Assembly: GCF_900109055.1 (NCBI RefSeq)
Contig: NZ_FOIV01000001.1
Coordinates: 416,682-480,681, forward strand
Direction of reading: 5' to 3'
Source: Prevotella sp. khp7
GTDB taxonomy: Bacteria; Bacteroidota; Bacteroidia; Bacteroidales; Bacteroidaceae
Length of the DNA stretch: 64,000 nt
The notes beneath the pieces are model-generated. The model was not told where the DNA came from, did no database searches, and was given only the letters and a program-made list of their open reading frames with translations. Positions 6,500 to 17,224 of this stretch are shown one piece after another. Each line of letters starts with the position of its first letter. Position 1 is the first letter of the stretch. The position numbers were made by a program, and so were the translations under genes.

Positions 6500-9010
6500 T
6501 TAATCAGCCTCCTCATTCACAACCTCTGCCTCTTCGATATCCTCGTCCTCAGCCTGTGAGTGCATTACCTTACATACTGAGGCTATGACGTCATTCTTCT
6601 TAGCAAGATTGATGAGACGAACACCTTGAGTAGCACGACCCATAACGCGAACGTCAGCCACCTTCAAGCGGATAAGTACTCCCGACTTATTGATGATCAT
6701 GAGATCGTTCTCGTCGGTGACTACCTTGATAGCAACCAGACGGCCTGTTTTCTCGGTGATTGCAAGGGTCTTCACACCCTTGGCACCACGGGCGGTCTTA
6801 CGATAGTCCTCAACCTCAGAGCGCTTACCATAGCCATTCTCACTGACAACCATGATGGTCTCCTCGTTAGGATCGTTGACGCAAACCATGCCTACAACCT
6901 CGTCATCACCACCGTCGAGACGCATACCAATCACACCGGTAGAAACACGACCCATGGTACGGACATCGTTCTCGTCGAAACGAACGGCACGACCGTTGCG
7001 GTTAGCCAGCAGCAGCTCGTTGTGACCGTTGGTAAGGCGTACGCCTACTACCTGGTCGCCCTCGTTGATGTTGATGGCAATCACACCGTTGGCACGTGGA
7101 CGTGAGTAAGCCTCGAGACAAGTTTTCTTGATGATACCCTGCTTGGTAGCAAATACCACGAAGTGTGACTTGAGGAACTCCTCGTCGTTGAAGTTCTTGA
7201 TGCGCAGAACTGCATTTATAGCGTCGTCGGGCTCGATGTTGAGCATGTTCTGGATGGCACGACCCTTAGAGTTCTTGTCGCCCTCAGGAATCTCGTAACA
7301 CTTCTGCCAGTAGCAGCGGCCCTTCTGGGTGAAGAACAGCAGCGTGTTGTGCATGGTGGCAGGATAGATATACTCGGTGAAGTCGTTGTCGCGATGACGG
7401 GCTGCCTTAGAACCCATACCGCCACGGCTCTGCTCGTGGAAGTCGCTAAGTGGTGTGCGCTTGATGTAACCCATGTGAGAGATGGTGATGACAACAGGAT
7501 CATCGGGATAGAAGTCTTCGGCATTGAACTCATGGTCGAAGGGGATAATCTCGGTGCGGCGCTCGTCGCCATACTTCTCCTTCACCTCCTGCAGGTCGTC
7601 TTTCATCACCTGCTTGCAACGCTCAGGATTGTCAAGAATCTCCTGCAAGTCTGCAATGAGCTTCTGCAAGTCTTCAAACTCCTGATGGAGCTGATCGACA
7701 CGCAGACCTGTAAGCTGACTGAGGCGCATGTCTACAATAGCCTTCGACTGGATCTCATCGAGTTCGAAACGCTTTTCAAGGTTGCGCTGTGCGTCGGAAG
7801 GCGTCTCACTATTGCGGATGATACGAACAACCTCGTCGATATTGTTCACAGCAATGATCAAACCTTCAAGAATATGAGCACGCTCCTGAGCCTTACGCAG
7901 ATCGTACTTGGTGCGACGGATAGTAACGTCGTGACGGTGCTCAACGAAGTACTTCACACACTCCTTGAGTGTAAGCAAACGTGGGCGACCCTTTACCAAG
8001 GCAATGTTATTAACTGAGAATGAGCTCTGAAGCGCTGTCATCTTAAACAGCTTGTTAAGCAGTACATTGGCATTTGCATCGCGCTTACAATCTACAACGA
8101 TACGCATACCCTGTCGGCCTGACTCATCGTTCACATTAGCTACGCCCTCAATCTTATGCTGGTTGGCCAAATCGGCGATATATGCCACAAGGTCGGCCTT
8201 GTTCACGCCATAAGGAATCTCGGTCACAACAATTTTATCGTGAGTTTCACCGCTCTCAATCTCAGCCTTGGCACGCATTACGATGCGACCGCGACCAGTT
8301 TCGTAAGCATCCTTAACGCCCTGCAGGCCATAGATGTAAGCACCTGTTGGGAAGTCAGGACCTGGGATATACTGCATCAGTCCTTCGGTATCGATATCAG
8401 GATTGTCGATATAGGCACAGCAGCCGTCGATGACCTCAGCGAGGTTGTGGGTAGGCATATTGGTAGCCATACCTACGGCGATACCGTTACCACCGTTAAC
8501 CAGCAGGTTAGGAATCTTGGTAGGCATAACGGTTGGCTCCTCGAGCGAGTCGTCGAAGTTTGGTGCCATATCAACTGTTTCCTTCTCCAGGTCGTCCATA
8601 ATGTGCTCACCCATCTTAGAGAGGCGACACTCTGTGTAACGCATGGCTGCGGGCGAGTCACCGTCGACTGAGCCAAAGTTACCCTGACCGTCGACCAACG
8701 TATAGCGCATGTTCCAATCCTGAGCCATACGAACAAGAGCTCCATAAACAGAGCTATCGCCATGGGGGTGATACTTACCAAGCACCTCACCTACTACGCG
8801 CGCACATTTCTTATAAGGTTGTGTTGAAACGTTGTTGATGTTCATCATACCGTAGAGAATACGGCGGTGAACAGGTTTGAATCCATCGCGAACATCAGGA
8901 AGAGCACGAGCCACAATAACCGACATAGAATAGTCGATGTAGCTAGACTTCATTTCCTCCTCGATGTTGATCTTAATGATTCTGTCGTTGTCAAATGTCT
9001 GATCCATCAA
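6500..9010 (-). CDS. gyrA: DNA gyrase subunit A
   Basis: 836 residues. The breakage-reunion subunit of gyrase, which with GyrB introduces negative supercoils. The N-terminus ([20 protein letters not shown], then [20 protein letters not shown]) is classical. The catalytic tyrosine is Y125 in AAMRYTECR. The quinolone-resistance region reads [17 protein letters not shown]. The C-terminal DNA-wrapping domain repeats the GyrA-type blades ([41 protein letters not shown]). The GyrA box reads QSRGGMG where E. coli has QRRGGKG. ParC was considered, but the six-blade C-terminal domain and GyrA box favour GyrA. The tail is acidic, ending [16 protein letters not shown]. Its promoter diverges from that of clpC. 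Confidence 0.96.
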   Translation of the reverse strand: MMDQTFDNDRIIKINIEEEMKSSYIDYSMSVIVARALPDVRDGFKPVHRRILYGMMNINNVSTQPYKKCARVVGEVLGKYHPHGDSSVYGALVRMAQDWNMRYTLVDGQGNFGSVDGDSPAAMRYTECRLSKMGEHIMDDLEKETVDMAPNFDDSLEEPTVMPTKIPNLLVNGGNGIAVGMATNMPTHNLAEVIDGCCAYIDNPDIDTEGLMQYIPGPDFPTGAYIYGLQGVKDAYETGRGRIVMRAKAEIESGETHDKIVVTEIPYGVNKADLVAYIADLANQHKIEGVANVNDESGRQGMRIVVDCKRDANANVLLNKLFKMTALQSSFSVNNIALVKGRPRLLTLKECVKYFVEHRHDVTIRRTKYDLRKAQERAHILEGLIIAVNNIDEVVRIIRNSETPSDAQRNLEKRFELDEIQSKAIVDMRLSQLTGLRVDQLHQEFEDLQKLIADLQEILDNPERCKQVMKDDLQEVKEKYGDERRTEIIPFDHEFNAEDFYPDDPVVITISHMGYIKRTPLSDFHEQSRGGMGSKAARHRDNDFTEYIYPATMHNTLLFFTQKGRCYWQKCYEIPEGDKNSKGRAIQNMLNIEPDDAINAVLRIKNFNDEEFLKSHFVVFATKQGIIKKTCLEAYSRPRANGVIAININEGDQVVGVRLTNGHNELLLANRNGRAVRFDENDVRTMGRVSTGVIGMRLDGGDDEVVGMVCVNDPNEETIMVVSENGYGKRSEVEDYRKTARGAKGVKTLAITEKTGRLVAIKVVTDENDLMIINKSGVLIRLKVADVRVMGRATQGVRLINLAKKNDVIASVCKVMHSQAEDEDIEEAEVVNEEAD

Positions 9011-9108
9011 AAAAACTTTTTTATTTATTTTACTTTCTTACTTGCTGTTTTAGAAGCGAAATCGCGTTTAAGGCACTTTTAAAGCCCGCTGACGCGTTTT
9101 TAACTGTG

Positions 9109-9140
9109 CAAAAGTACTCATTTTTTTCCAACCTGCCAAA
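9109..9140 (-). promoter_or_regulatory. gyrA promoter: TTTG-N20-TACTTTTG
   Basis: On the minus strand TTTG (9137-9140) is followed after 20 bp by TACTTTTG (9109-9116), a full match to the Bacteroidota -33/-7 promoter, about 100 bp upstream of the gyrA start. Confidence 0.8.
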
Positions 9141-9204
9141 CCTTTTAAGCTATTTTAGCTGAATATTTTTTTGATTAAATGGCACGGTTTTTGCTTTTTC
9201 TTTG

Positions 9205-9212
9205 TATATTTG
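9205..9212 (+). promoter_or_regulatory. clpC promoter -7 box (TATATTTG)
   Basis: TATATTTG matches TAnnTTTG and lies 28 bp upstream of the clpC ATG. No convincing -33 element at the usual spacing. Confidence 0.6.
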
Positions 9213-9240
9213 CAATGTGAAATAAAAGAATAGTTTGAAT

Positions 9241-11775
9241 ATGACGAGTCAATTTTCGCCAAAAGTATCAGAAATATTGGCTTTCTCGCGTGAGGAAGCT
9301 GCACGACTGGCCAGCCGGAGTGTTGGACCGGAACATCTGCTATTGGGTATGCTCAGAAGCAAGGACGGACCGGTGATAGACCTCTTCAACAGGCTGAACC
9401 TAAACATGCAAAACGTGAAGACTGAACTGGAACAGCGCGTAAGAGAGGACGAGATAGATAGCCCAATACATACAACCGATCTTGTGCTGAACGAGAAAGC
9501 AAGTAACATTCTGAAACTCGCCGTACTGGAGGCGCGTATCCAGAGAGCCAACAGAGTAGACGAACAGCACCTGTTGTTAGCAATACTGCATGATGCAGTG
9601 AGCAATGGGGCAAAACAAGTATTGGAGTTGAACAATTTAAACTACGAAGATGCGATGGCGATGCTTTTCGCTCCGCAGAATAAAGGAATAACCAATGGTA
9701 TCGGACTTCCCGACGAAGACGAGGAGGAATTCGAGGATACCGATGCTTCGAGCAAGTCGGGATTGACAGGTAAATCGACCACTACCGCTCAAAAGAAAGA
9801 GAACTCGAAGACACCTGTACTCGACACCTTCGGCACTGATTTAACACAGGGTGCCATCGACGGCAAACTAGATCCGTGTGTAGGTCGAGAGAAAGAGATA
9901 CAGCGTATCATAGAGATTCTGGGACGAAGAAAGAAGAACAATCCGATACTGATTGGTGAGCCTGGCGTAGGTAAAAGTGCCATCGTAGAAGGATTGGCAC
10001 AGCTGATAGCCAACCACCATACGAGTCCGATGCTTTTCGGTAAACGTATCTATACACTTGACATGACGGGCGTTGTGGCTGGCACAAAGTATCGCGGACA
10101 ATTCGAGGAGCGCCTGAAAGCCCTGATGAAGGAGTTGGAGGCTAATCCCGACATCATTGTGTTTATCGACGAGATCCACACCATCATCGGTGCAGGCTCA
10201 ACACCGGGATCAATGGATGCAGCTAACATCATGAAACCCGCTTTGGCCCGAGGCACCATCCAGTGCATCGGCGCCACGACACTCGATGAGTATCGCAACT
10301 CGATAGAAAAAGACGGTGCGCTTGAACGCCGTTTCCAGAAAGTACAGGTAGAACCAACCACTAACGAGGAGACGCTACAGATTTTGCATAACATCAAAGA
10401 CCGTTACGAGCAGCATCACCACGTGATATATACCGACGAGGCCTTGATGGCATGTGTCAAATTGTCAGACCGTTATGTGACAGACCGTTTCATGCCCGAC
10501 AAAGCTATCGACGCACTTGACGAGACAGGATCGCGTGTACATCTGAGTAATACACAGATTCCCCCAGAAATAGCTGAGATAGAAAAAGAGATTACTCACG
10601 TGAAAGAGAAAAAGCAACAGGCTGTAAAGAATCAGAATTTTGAACTGGCAGCTGGTTACCGCGATCGTCAGACACAACTAGAGACCAATCTGAAGGAGCT
10701 GAACGAGCGTTGGAGTAAAGGCGAAAACGAGGAACGTCAGGTAGTCGACGCCGACCAAGTAGCAGAAGTCATCTCTATGATGACGGGCGTACCTGCCCAG
10801 CGTATGGCAGAACAGGAAGGTATCCGTCTGAAAGGTATGGCACAGGAGCTGAAGGGGGCTGTGATTGCGCAGGATGCTGCTATCGACAAGATGGTGAAAG
10901 CAATTCAACGCAATCGTGTGGGATTGAAAGATCCAAACCACCCTATTGGAGTCTTCATGTTCTTAGGTCCTACAGGTGTCGGTAAGACATATCTGGCCAA
11001 GAAATTGGCAGAATTTATGTTTGGAAGCCCCGACGCATTAATCCGTATTGACATGAGCGAATATACTGAGAGTTTCAATTCCTCACGATTGATTGGAGCC
11101 CCTCCAGGCTATGTGGGCTACGAGGAGGGCGGACAGCTGACAGAACGTGTACGCCGTCACCCCTACTCTATTGTGTTGCTCGACGAGATCGAAAAGGCTC
11201 ATGGCAACGTGTTCAACCTGCTACTGCAAGTACTTGACGAAGGTCGAATGACCGATGGTAATGGCCGGTTCATTGATTTCCGCAATACTGTAATCATCAT
11301 GACCTCGAACGCCGGTACACGGCAGTTGAAGGATTTCGGTCGTGGTGTTGGCTTCAGTGCTTCGACAAATACAGGACTAGCCCTGGACGAGAAGGACAAG
11401 GCCAATGCACGTAATATCGTTCAGAAAGCACTTTCGAAACAGTTCTCGCCAGAATTCCTTAACCGCTTGGACGAGATTATAACTTTCGACCAACTGGATC
11501 TTGAGGCTATCAAAAAGATTATCGACATTGAACTGAAGAACCTCTACAAGCGCGTTGAGCAGATAGGTTACCACATTGACCTGGCCGACGATGCCAAGGA
11601 GTTTGTAGCCACCAAGGGATATGACGTGCAGTTTGGCGCCCGCCCATTGAAGCGAGCCATCCAGAACTACATTGAGGACGGCATCAGTGACCTGATAGTG
11701 AATGGCGACCTAAAACCGGGAGCTACAATACATATCACACTCAATGAAAACAAAAATGAGTTAGCATTCAGCTAA
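9241..11775 (+). CDS. clpC: ATP-dependent Clp protease ATP-binding subunit ClpC
   Basis: 844 residues from the ATG at 9241 (a TTG two codons earlier is less likely). A class I AAA+ unfoldase that feeds substrates to the ClpP protease. In order: an N-terminal Clp repeat domain (~1-145), the first ATPase with GEPGVGKSA and VFIDEIHT, a middle region with the UVR-like motif (AVKNQNFELAAGYRDRQ) that marks ClpC, and the second ATPase with GPTGVGKTY, VLLDEIEKAH and the C-terminal FGARPLKRAIQ sensor. ClpB is excluded because the long coiled-coil M domain is absent. The stop codon lies inside the terminator hairpin shared with nadE. Confidence 0.95.
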   Translation: MTSQFSPKVSEILAFSREEAARLASRSVGPEHLLLGMLRSKDGPVIDLFNRLNLNMQNVKTELEQRVREDEIDSPIHTTDLVLNEKASNILKLAVLEARIQRANRVDEQHLLLAILHDAVSNGAKQVLELNNLNYEDAMAMLFAPQNKGITNGIGLPDEDEEEFEDTDASSKSGLTGKSTTTAQKKENSKTPVLDTFGTDLTQGAIDGKLDPCVGREKEIQRIIEILGRRKKNNPILIGEPGVGKSAIVEGLAQLIANHHTSPMLFGKRIYTLDMTGVVAGTKYRGQFEERLKALMKELEANPDIIVFIDEIHTIIGAGSTPGSMDAANIMKPALARGTIQCIGATTLDEYRNSIEKDGALERRFQKVQVEPTTNEETLQILHNIKDRYEQHHHVIYTDEALMACVKLSDRYVTDRFMPDKAIDALDETGSRVHLSNTQIPPEIAEIEKEITHVKEKKQQAVKNQNFELAAGYRDRQTQLETNLKELNERWSKGENEERQVVDADQVAEVISMMTGVPAQRMAEQEGIRLKGMAQELKGAVIAQDAAIDKMVKAIQRNRVGLKDPNHPIGVFMFLGPTGVGKTYLAKKLAEFMFGSPDALIRIDMSEYTESFNSSRLIGAPPGYVGYEEGGQLTERVRRHPYSIVLLDEIEKAHGNVFNLLLQVLDEGRMTDGNGRFIDFRNTVIIMTSNAGTRQLKDFGRGVGFSASTNTGLALDEKDKANARNIVQKALSKQFSPEFLNRLDEIITFDQLDLEAIKKIIDIELKNLYKRVEQIGYHIDLADDAKEFVATKGYDVQFGARPLKRAIQNYIEDGISDLIVNGDLKPGATIHITLNENKNELAFS

Positions 11776-11787
11776 CTCATTTTTGTT
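11749..11787. terminator. Bidirectional terminator between clpC and nadE
   Basis: A perfect 17-bp stem (11749-11765 with 11771-11787) and a 5-nt loop, with T-runs on both strands. It contains the clpC stop codon and ends 2 bp before the nadE stop, so it serves both converging genes. Confidence 0.9.
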
Positions 11788-11788
11788 A

Positions 11789-13699
11789 TTATAACTCTTC
11801 ACATTCTTTCATCCAAAGGGAACTCGAGGCATCGCTTGGCATACGCCAATCGCCACGGGGCGACAGACTCACGCTACCAACCTTAGGACCATCAGGCAGA
11901 CAAGAACGTTTGAACTGCTGGTTGAAAAAGCGGCGACAGAATGTCGTAAGCCACTTTTTGATAGTTTCTTCGTCGTAAATGTCGGCAAATGCTCGCTGAG
12001 CCAAAAGGAAAATCTTCTTTGGACTAAAGCCGTAGCGCAGGAAATAATAGATAAAGAAGTCGTGAAGTTCGTAAGGTCCTACAAGGTCTTCGGTCTTCTG
12101 TTTGATATTCCCCTGTTCATCTGCTGGAATCAGCTCAGGCGAGATCGGTGTGTCAATAATATCGAGCAACGTCTCGGTAGCCATCTCACCAGCGACATAA
12201 CTAACAAGGAAACGAATGAGCGTCTTGGGAATACCCGCATTGACACCGTACATCGACATATGGTCGCCATTATAGGTGGCCCAGCCAAGAGCGAGTTCTG
12301 AGAGATCGCCCGTACCAACGACAATCGCATTTTCCTTATTGGCTACGTCCATCAATATCTGCGTACGTTCACGGGCCTGAGAATTCTCATAAGTCACATC
12401 GTGAACCTTAGCACTCTGACCGATATCCTCAAAATGTTGGGTAACAGCTTTGGCTATATTAATCTCACGGATAGTGACTCCCAGAGTCTCCATCAACTTC
12501 ATCGCATTGTTATGAGTACGGTCGGTAGTACCAAACCCCGGCATCGTGATACCGATAATTCCCCGACGGTCGAGAGCTAACTTATCGAAAGCCTTAACAG
12601 TAACCAGAAGAGCCAGAGTGGAGTCAAGACCGCCACTGATGCCAATAACAGCCTTAGTACCATTAATATGATAAAGGCGTTTGGCAAGACCTGCCACCTG
12701 GATATTCAATATTTCCTCGCAAGAACTCTGCATATCCTCTTCTTTGGGAATAAATGGATGTGAATCTATCTGACGCAGCAATTCAAAGTCGCGAGGTGTG
12801 ATGAGGCGGCACTGGATCTCACGCGCCACTGCACCACGCTGGGCATTGATGAAGGTTGTGTTCTGACGACGCTCAACACGCAGTTTCTCTATATCAATCT
12901 GACACATCTGTATCTGGGGCTGAATAGAGAAACGACTACCCTCTACGAGTAATTTACCATTCTCATATATCAAGGCATTGCCACCATATACCACATCCTG
13001 AGTAGATTCTCCAAAGCCACAGCTGGCATAGACATAACCGCTAACGGTGCGAGCACTCTGCTGAGCCAGAAGCGACTTAAGATAAGCATGCTTTCCAATA
13101 AGTTCATCACTAGCAGAAAGGTTGAAAATGATATCGGCACCAGCTAAGGCAAGATTGTTACTTGGCGGAATTGGAGCCCACACATCCTCACATATCTCAA
13201 CACCGAACTTCATGCCGTCGCTGGTCACAAACACCTGAGGTTCGACACTCACACGAACAGAGTTTCCCGCAAAATACAGATCGATTGGGTTAAGATCTTG
13301 CGCCGAAGCAAACCAACGCTTCTCGTAAAACTCAGCATAATTGGGCAGATAAGTTTTGGGCACAATTCCCAAAATATTACCACCTTGAATGACAACAGCA
13401 CAATTATAAAGCAGACCATTAATAACCACAGGTGCACCAACAATAGATATCACATCGAGCTTACGAGTAAAGTCGAGTAACATAATAATACCTTGCTCTG
13501 CACGGTCGAGTAAAAGCTGCTCTTTGAAGAGATCCTGACACGTGTAGCCTGTGATACAGAGTTCAGGAAACACGATAACCTCAATTCCCCGGCCCTCAGC
13601 CTGGGCAATCAGGCTCTCCACCTGCTGTACGTTGTAATCAACGTCGGCCACCTTAACCGTGGGAACGGCAGCAGCCACATTCACAAATCCGTATTTCAT
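11789..13699 (-). CDS. nadE: Glutamine-dependent NAD+ synthetase
   Basis: 636 residues. Catalyses the last step of NAD+ synthesis, amidating nicotinic acid adenine dinucleotide with glutamine and ATP. The N-terminal nitrilase-type glutaminase domain (~1-290) shows the triad context: E46 in VFPELCITGY, Lys in VPKTYLPNY and Cys in VEICEDVWAP. The C-terminal synthetase carries the PP-loop GISGGLDSTLAL and the GTGDLSELALGW segment. The tail PKVGSVSLSPRGDWRMPSDA is typical. Its ATG overlaps the stop of the DUF2027 gene (ATGA), implying translational coupling. Confidence 0.95.
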   Translation of the reverse strand: MKYGFVNVAAAVPTVKVADVDYNVQQVESLIAQAEGRGIEVIVFPELCITGYTCQDLFKEQLLLDRAEQGIIMLLDFTRKLDVISIVGAPVVINGLLYNCAVVIQGGNILGIVPKTYLPNYAEFYEKRWFASAQDLNPIDLYFAGNSVRVSVEPQVFVTSDGMKFGVEICEDVWAPIPPSNNLALAGADIIFNLSASDELIGKHAYLKSLLAQQSARTVSGYVYASCGFGESTQDVVYGGNALIYENGKLLVEGSRFSIQPQIQMCQIDIEKLRVERRQNTTFINAQRGAVAREIQCRLITPRDFELLRQIDSHPFIPKEEDMQSSCEEILNIQVAGLAKRLYHINGTKAVIGISGGLDSTLALLVTVKAFDKLALDRRGIIGITMPGFGTTDRTHNNAMKLMETLGVTIREINIAKAVTQHFEDIGQSAKVHDVTYENSQARERTQILMDVANKENAIVVGTGDLSELALGWATYNGDHMSMYGVNAGIPKTLIRFLVSYVAGEMATETLLDIIDTPISPELIPADEQGNIKQKTEDLVGPYELHDFFIYYFLRYGFSPKKIFLLAQRAFADIYDEETIKKWLTTFCRRFFNQQFKRSCLPDGPKVGSVSLSPRGDWRMPSDASSSLWMKECEEL

Positions 13700-14403
13700 A
13701 ACTTCACTTTTTGAACGTCATTCTCGATGATTGTATAAATAAGCGCAGGCTGTTCGAAGAACATGTTTTCACGAAAGGCATGGAGCTTATAGAACTTAAC
13801 GGTATCAATACGTACCTGAGCATTGACCGTCGGCTTGAGTAAGAAGTGCTTGTCGCGCTTGTAAGCTATAAGCTGAATACAGCAATGTTCTAGGGTATTC
13901 AGGTCTTCTCGTCCGAACTCTTCGATATACTCTTTGGTATTGGGTTCTATCTCACCCTCGGCTCTAACCGACCATGCTGCACCCTCAGCAATCAGGTAGA
14001 CATAACGCAGGTAGTAGTTGGAATCGTTGATGAGATAACTTTCAAAACGAGTTTGTGACAACTCCTTCATATCCATAGGAACAAAAGCGAGGTAGGCACT
14101 GAGCTTATCGCCTCCAGCCCTCTCTTCTGGCTTGGCTTTGAACGTTATTGGTTTGTCGGCAGGTTCGTTTTCCAACTCTTCTTCATCAGAACCTTTCATT
14201 GCAGCCTTTGCCGACTGTGCCTTGGCTTCTACAACATGTTTTGTATCATAATCTTCTTCACCAACAACCACGACCTCTGTCTTCAGCATTGGCATCTGGA
14301 AGCCGTCTTCGTCTTCCACAAGTACAATATTCTTCCCCTGAAATCCTGCCACACGTCCGCCGCCGATTTCACTAAGGAATCTTACCTGATCTCCTATTTT
14401 CAT
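13696..14403 (-). CDS. DUF2027-family protein, apparently without the C-terminal Smr domain
   Basis: 235 residues from ATG 14403 (MKIGDQVRFL). A longer in-frame extension to 14523 is rejected because the promoter lies inside it. The first ~55 residues form an SH3-like module (FLSEIGGGRVAGF, VLVEDEDGFQMPML), then a charged linker, then a beta-rich domain from about residue 100 (KLSAYLAFVP, DSNYYLRYVY, EPNTKEYIEEFG, VRIDTVKFYKLH). From memory, Bacteroides homologues continue into an Smr nuclease-like domain; this protein stops before it and overlaps the nadE start by 4 nt. Function unknown; Smr proteins act on nucleic acids. Family assignment is fairly confident, the truncation an inference. 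Confidence 0.75.
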   Translation of the reverse strand: MKIGDQVRFLSEIGGGRVAGFQGKNIVLVEDEDGFQMPMLKTEVVVVGEEDYDTKHVVEAKAQSAKAAMKGSDEEELENEPADKPITFKAKPEERAGGDKLSAYLAFVPMDMKELSQTRFESYLINDSNYYLRYVYLIAEGAAWSVRAEGEIEPNTKEYIEEFGREDLNTLEHCCIQLIAYKRDKHFLLKPTVNAQVRIDTVKFYKLHAFRENMFFEQPALIYTIIENDVQKVKL

Positions 14404-14426
14404 CGCATTTATTCTCTTTTTGGGGA

Positions 14427-14434
14427 CAAAGGTA
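14427..14434 (-). promoter_or_regulatory. Promoter -7 box (TACCTTTG) of the DUF2027-nadE operon
   Basis: TACCTTTG on the minus strand matches TAnnTTTG, 23 bp upstream of ATG 14403. Confidence 0.65.
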
Positions 14435-14527
14435 CAAATAAGCAAGTGAAAAACCAAATTAATTTGTATTTTTCCGAGCATGAATATCTTCGGGCAGAGC
14501 CTTAAAGTAAGTCCAAAAGACAAAAGT

Positions 14528-14578
14528 CACACACTTTTTACACCCGAGTTGGAACTATTCAGGTGTAAGAAGTGTGTG
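14528..14578 (-). terminator. Terminator of the ATP synthase operon
   Basis: 17-bp arms (14528-14544 and 14562-14578) with one mismatch, followed on the minus strand by a T-rich tail, 15 bp after the atpG stop. Confidence 0.75.
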
Positions 14579-14592
14579 AAGTGAGGGATAAC

Positions 14593-15564
14593 TTAGTTAT
14601 TGACAGAACCACCAACAATATCGAGCAACTCATTGGTGATGGCCTGCTGACGACTCTTGTTGTATTGCAGGTTAAGCTGACGCAACAATTCGTCGGCATT
14701 ATCCGTGGCAGTCTGCATGGCAACCATACGGGCGGCATGCTCTGAGGCGTTACTATCAAGCAATGCGGTATAGAGCATCAGGTGAGCCAGTTTGGGAATG
14801 AGAAGCGAGAGCACACAATCCATATCGGGCTCTACGATAAAGTTATCGTTGAGCGGTTTCACCTGCTCCCTCTTCTGTTCCTGTTGACGCTCACCACGCT
14901 TCTTCAGATAATCCTGCGACTCCTTCGTAGCGATGACACTCGTCAAATCGCGCTCATGATCGGCCTGCAACTCTGACTCAATATCGATAGGCAGGAAAGT
15001 CTTACGAGTAAGCACCTGTGAGCCTGCGCTCTTGAAGTGGTGATAGATGAGTTCCACCTTGTCTATTTCACCATCAGCGAACTTCTTGCCTAACTCCATT
15101 GCAATCTCAATACACTGCTGCACGTTGGGTTTGTCGGCCAATGCAGAATATTCACCCTGCACATTTAGTCCCATCTTCTGAGCCTTCTCATAGACTTTGC
15201 GACCAATGGGATAAATCTCCACATTCTCACGACCGATGGTATCGGCATACTCTTCAACGGCATGGGTCATCAGTTTGATGATGTTGCCGTTGAATCCGCC
15301 ACAAAGCGAAGAGTTCGACGAGAACACTACAAGAGCAGCACGCTTTACAGGACGCTCCTGGTCATAGATGGTCTGCGACTCAGCCTCGGCTGCAAGAAAC
15401 GACTTGAGAATATGCTCCAGCATCTCCTCATAAGGCAGCATGTTCTGTATCGCCACCTGTGCATGATGGAGTTTACTGGAGGCCACCATCTTCATAGCCG
15501 ACGTAATCTTTCGCGTAGAGTTGACTGAGGCTATGCGGCCTTTTATTTCTTTCAGGCTGGGCAT
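14593..15564 (-). CDS. atpG: F1 ATP synthase gamma subunit
   Basis: 323 residues. The central rotor shaft of F1, which couples c-ring rotation to the catalytic alpha/beta hexamer. Both terminal helices are clear: SLKEIKGRIASVNSTRKITSAMKMVA at the N-terminus and the C-terminal NKSRQQAITNELLDIVGG segment. It is longer than the usual ~290 residues, with a charged insert around residues 185-230 (RDLTSVIATKESQDYLKKR...). Last gene of the operon, 6 bp after atpA and just before the operon terminator. Confidence 0.95.
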   Translation of the reverse strand: MPSLKEIKGRIASVNSTRKITSAMKMVASSKLHHAQVAIQNMLPYEEMLEHILKSFLAAEAESQTIYDQERPVKRAALVVFSSNSSLCGGFNGNIIKLMTHAVEEYADTIGRENVEIYPIGRKVYEKAQKMGLNVQGEYSALADKPNVQQCIEIAMELGKKFADGEIDKVELIYHHFKSAGSQVLTRKTFLPIDIESELQADHERDLTSVIATKESQDYLKKRGERQQEQKREQVKPLNDNFIVEPDMDCVLSLLIPKLAHLMLYTALLDSNASEHAARMVAMQTATDNADELLRQLNLQYNKSRQQAITNELLDIVGGSVNN

Positions 15565-15570
15565 AGGCTA

Positions 15571-17157
15571 TCAGGCTTTATAGGTTCCTGCGATGTCGGC
15601 CATCACTGACTCGATTTTCTGGGTAGTCTCGTCGTCGATCTTACCGCTTGCCAGCGTTTCAATCACCTCGGGATGAGCCGAACGCAACTTATCGAGGAAA
15701 GAGGTCTGGCACTCGCGTACCTTGTCGATAGGCACCTCACGCATCAGTCCGTGTACACCGCAATAGAGGATGGCAATCTGCTCGCCAACAGGCATTGGGC
15801 TGTATTGAGGCTGAATCAACAACTGATTATTCTTACGACCACGGTCAAGTGTCATAGCCGTCACAGCATCCATATCGCTCGAGAACTTAGAGAAGGCCTC
15901 GAGCTCACGATACTGAGCCTGGTCGATCTTCAAGGTACCAGCCACCTTCTTCATACTCTTGATCTGAGCCGAACCACCCACACGAGATACCGAGATACCT
16001 ACGTTGATGGCAGGACGGAAGCCTTGGTTAAAGAGGTCGCTCTCAAGGAATATCTGACCGTCTGTAATCGAAATTACGTTAGTTGGAATGTAAGCCGATA
16101 CGTCGCCAGCCTGAGTCTCGATGATAGGCAGAGCGGTGAGCGAACCACCACCCTTTACGTGCCCCTTCATGCACTCTGGCAGATCGTTCATCTGCTCGGC
16201 CACCTCCTGCTGCTCGTTCATCTTGGCTGCACGCTCAAGCAGACGAGAGTGGAGATAGAACACATCACCAGGATAAGCCTCACGACCTGAAGGACGACGC
16301 AGAATCAATGATACCTCACGATAGGCCACAGCCTGCTTCGACAGGTCATCGTAGACTACGAGTGCGGGCAGACCGCGATCGCGGAAGTACTCACCGATAG
16401 CAGCTCCGGCAAATGGAGCATAGTACTGCATAGCAGCTGGATCGGCAGCGGTAGCGGCTACCACGATGGTGTAAGGCATAGCACCGTGCTCCTTCAGTGT
16501 AGAAACAAGGGCTGCGACGGTAGAAGCCTTCTGACCAATGGCGACATAGATACAATAGACAGGTTTGCCTGCCTCATAGAAACTCTTCTGATTGATAATG
16601 GTATCAACGGCGATGGCGGTCTTACCCGTCTGACGGTCGCCGATGATAAGCTCACGCTGACCACGACCGATAGGAATCATCGAGTCAATGGCCTTCAAGC
16701 CTGTCTGCAGCGGCTCCTTCACGGGCTGACGGTAAATCACACCAGGAGCCTTGCGGTCGAGAGGCATCTCGAAAGCCTCGCTCAGGTCGATATCACCCTT
16801 ACCGTCGATTGCTTGTCCCAGCGGATTAATGACTCGACCTAACATATTGTCATTGACACGGATAGAGGCGATACGCTTGGTGCGCTTCACCACCATGCCC
16901 TCTTTAATGCCCGAGGTAGTACCCAGAAGCACACAACCTACGTTGTCTTCCTCAAGGTTCATCACGATAGCCATCGTGCCATTCTCGAACTCCAAAAGTT
17001 CATTGGCCTCAGCATTACGCAATCCATAGATGCGAGCCACACCATCGCTGACGGTCAGCACGGTACCTACTTCGTCGAACTGTTCAGCATTCTGAATGCC
17101 TCTCAGTTGGTCGAGCAGCACCTGACTGACTTCGCTTGGTTTAATTTTATCTGACAT
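15571..17157 (-). CDS. atpA: F1 ATP synthase alpha subunit
   Basis: 528 residues. The non-catalytic nucleotide-binding subunit of the F1 hexamer. The P-loop [15 protein letters not shown] is intact, as are [34 protein letters not shown] and the arginine-finger region ([19 protein letters not shown]). Length is standard for the family. It sits between atpH (67 bp gap) and atpG. The N-terminal segment contains the usual delta-binding stretch before DGVARIYGL. Confidence 0.97.
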   Translation of the reverse strand: MSDKIKPSEVSQVLLDQLRGIQNAEQFDEVGTVLTVSDGVARIYGLRNAEANELLEFENGTMAIVMNLEEDNVGCVLLGTTSGIKEGMVVKRTKRIASIRVNDNMLGRVINPLGQAIDGKGDIDLSEAFEMPLDRKAPGVIYRQPVKEPLQTGLKAIDSMIPIGRGQRELIIGDRQTGKTAIAVDTIINQKSFYEAGKPVYCIYVAIGQKASTVAALVSTLKEHGAMPYTIVVAATAADPAAMQYYAPFAGAAIGEYFRDRGLPALVVYDDLSKQAVAYREVSLILRRPSGREAYPGDVFYLHSRLLERAAKMNEQQEVAEQMNDLPECMKGHVKGGGSLTALPIIETQAGDVSAYIPTNVISITDGQIFLESDLFNQGFRPAINVGISVSRVGGSAQIKSMKKVAGTLKIDQAQYRELEAFSKFSSDMDAVTAMTLDRGRKNNQLLIQPQYSPMPVGEQIAILYCGVHGLMREVPIDKVRECQTSFLDKLRSAHPEVIETLASGKIDDETTQKIESVMADIAGTYKA

Positions 17158-17224
17158 TGTTTTACCTTTTTCATTTAGTCGCTGCGCTTCGTAAAAGCGC
17201 TAAAGCGTGTTCTTTTTTACCTTT

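Noticed and set aside
6500..9010. ParC (topoisomerase IV) instead of GyrA
   Set aside because: The GyrA box and the six-bladed C-terminal domain are present, and no parE is adjacent.
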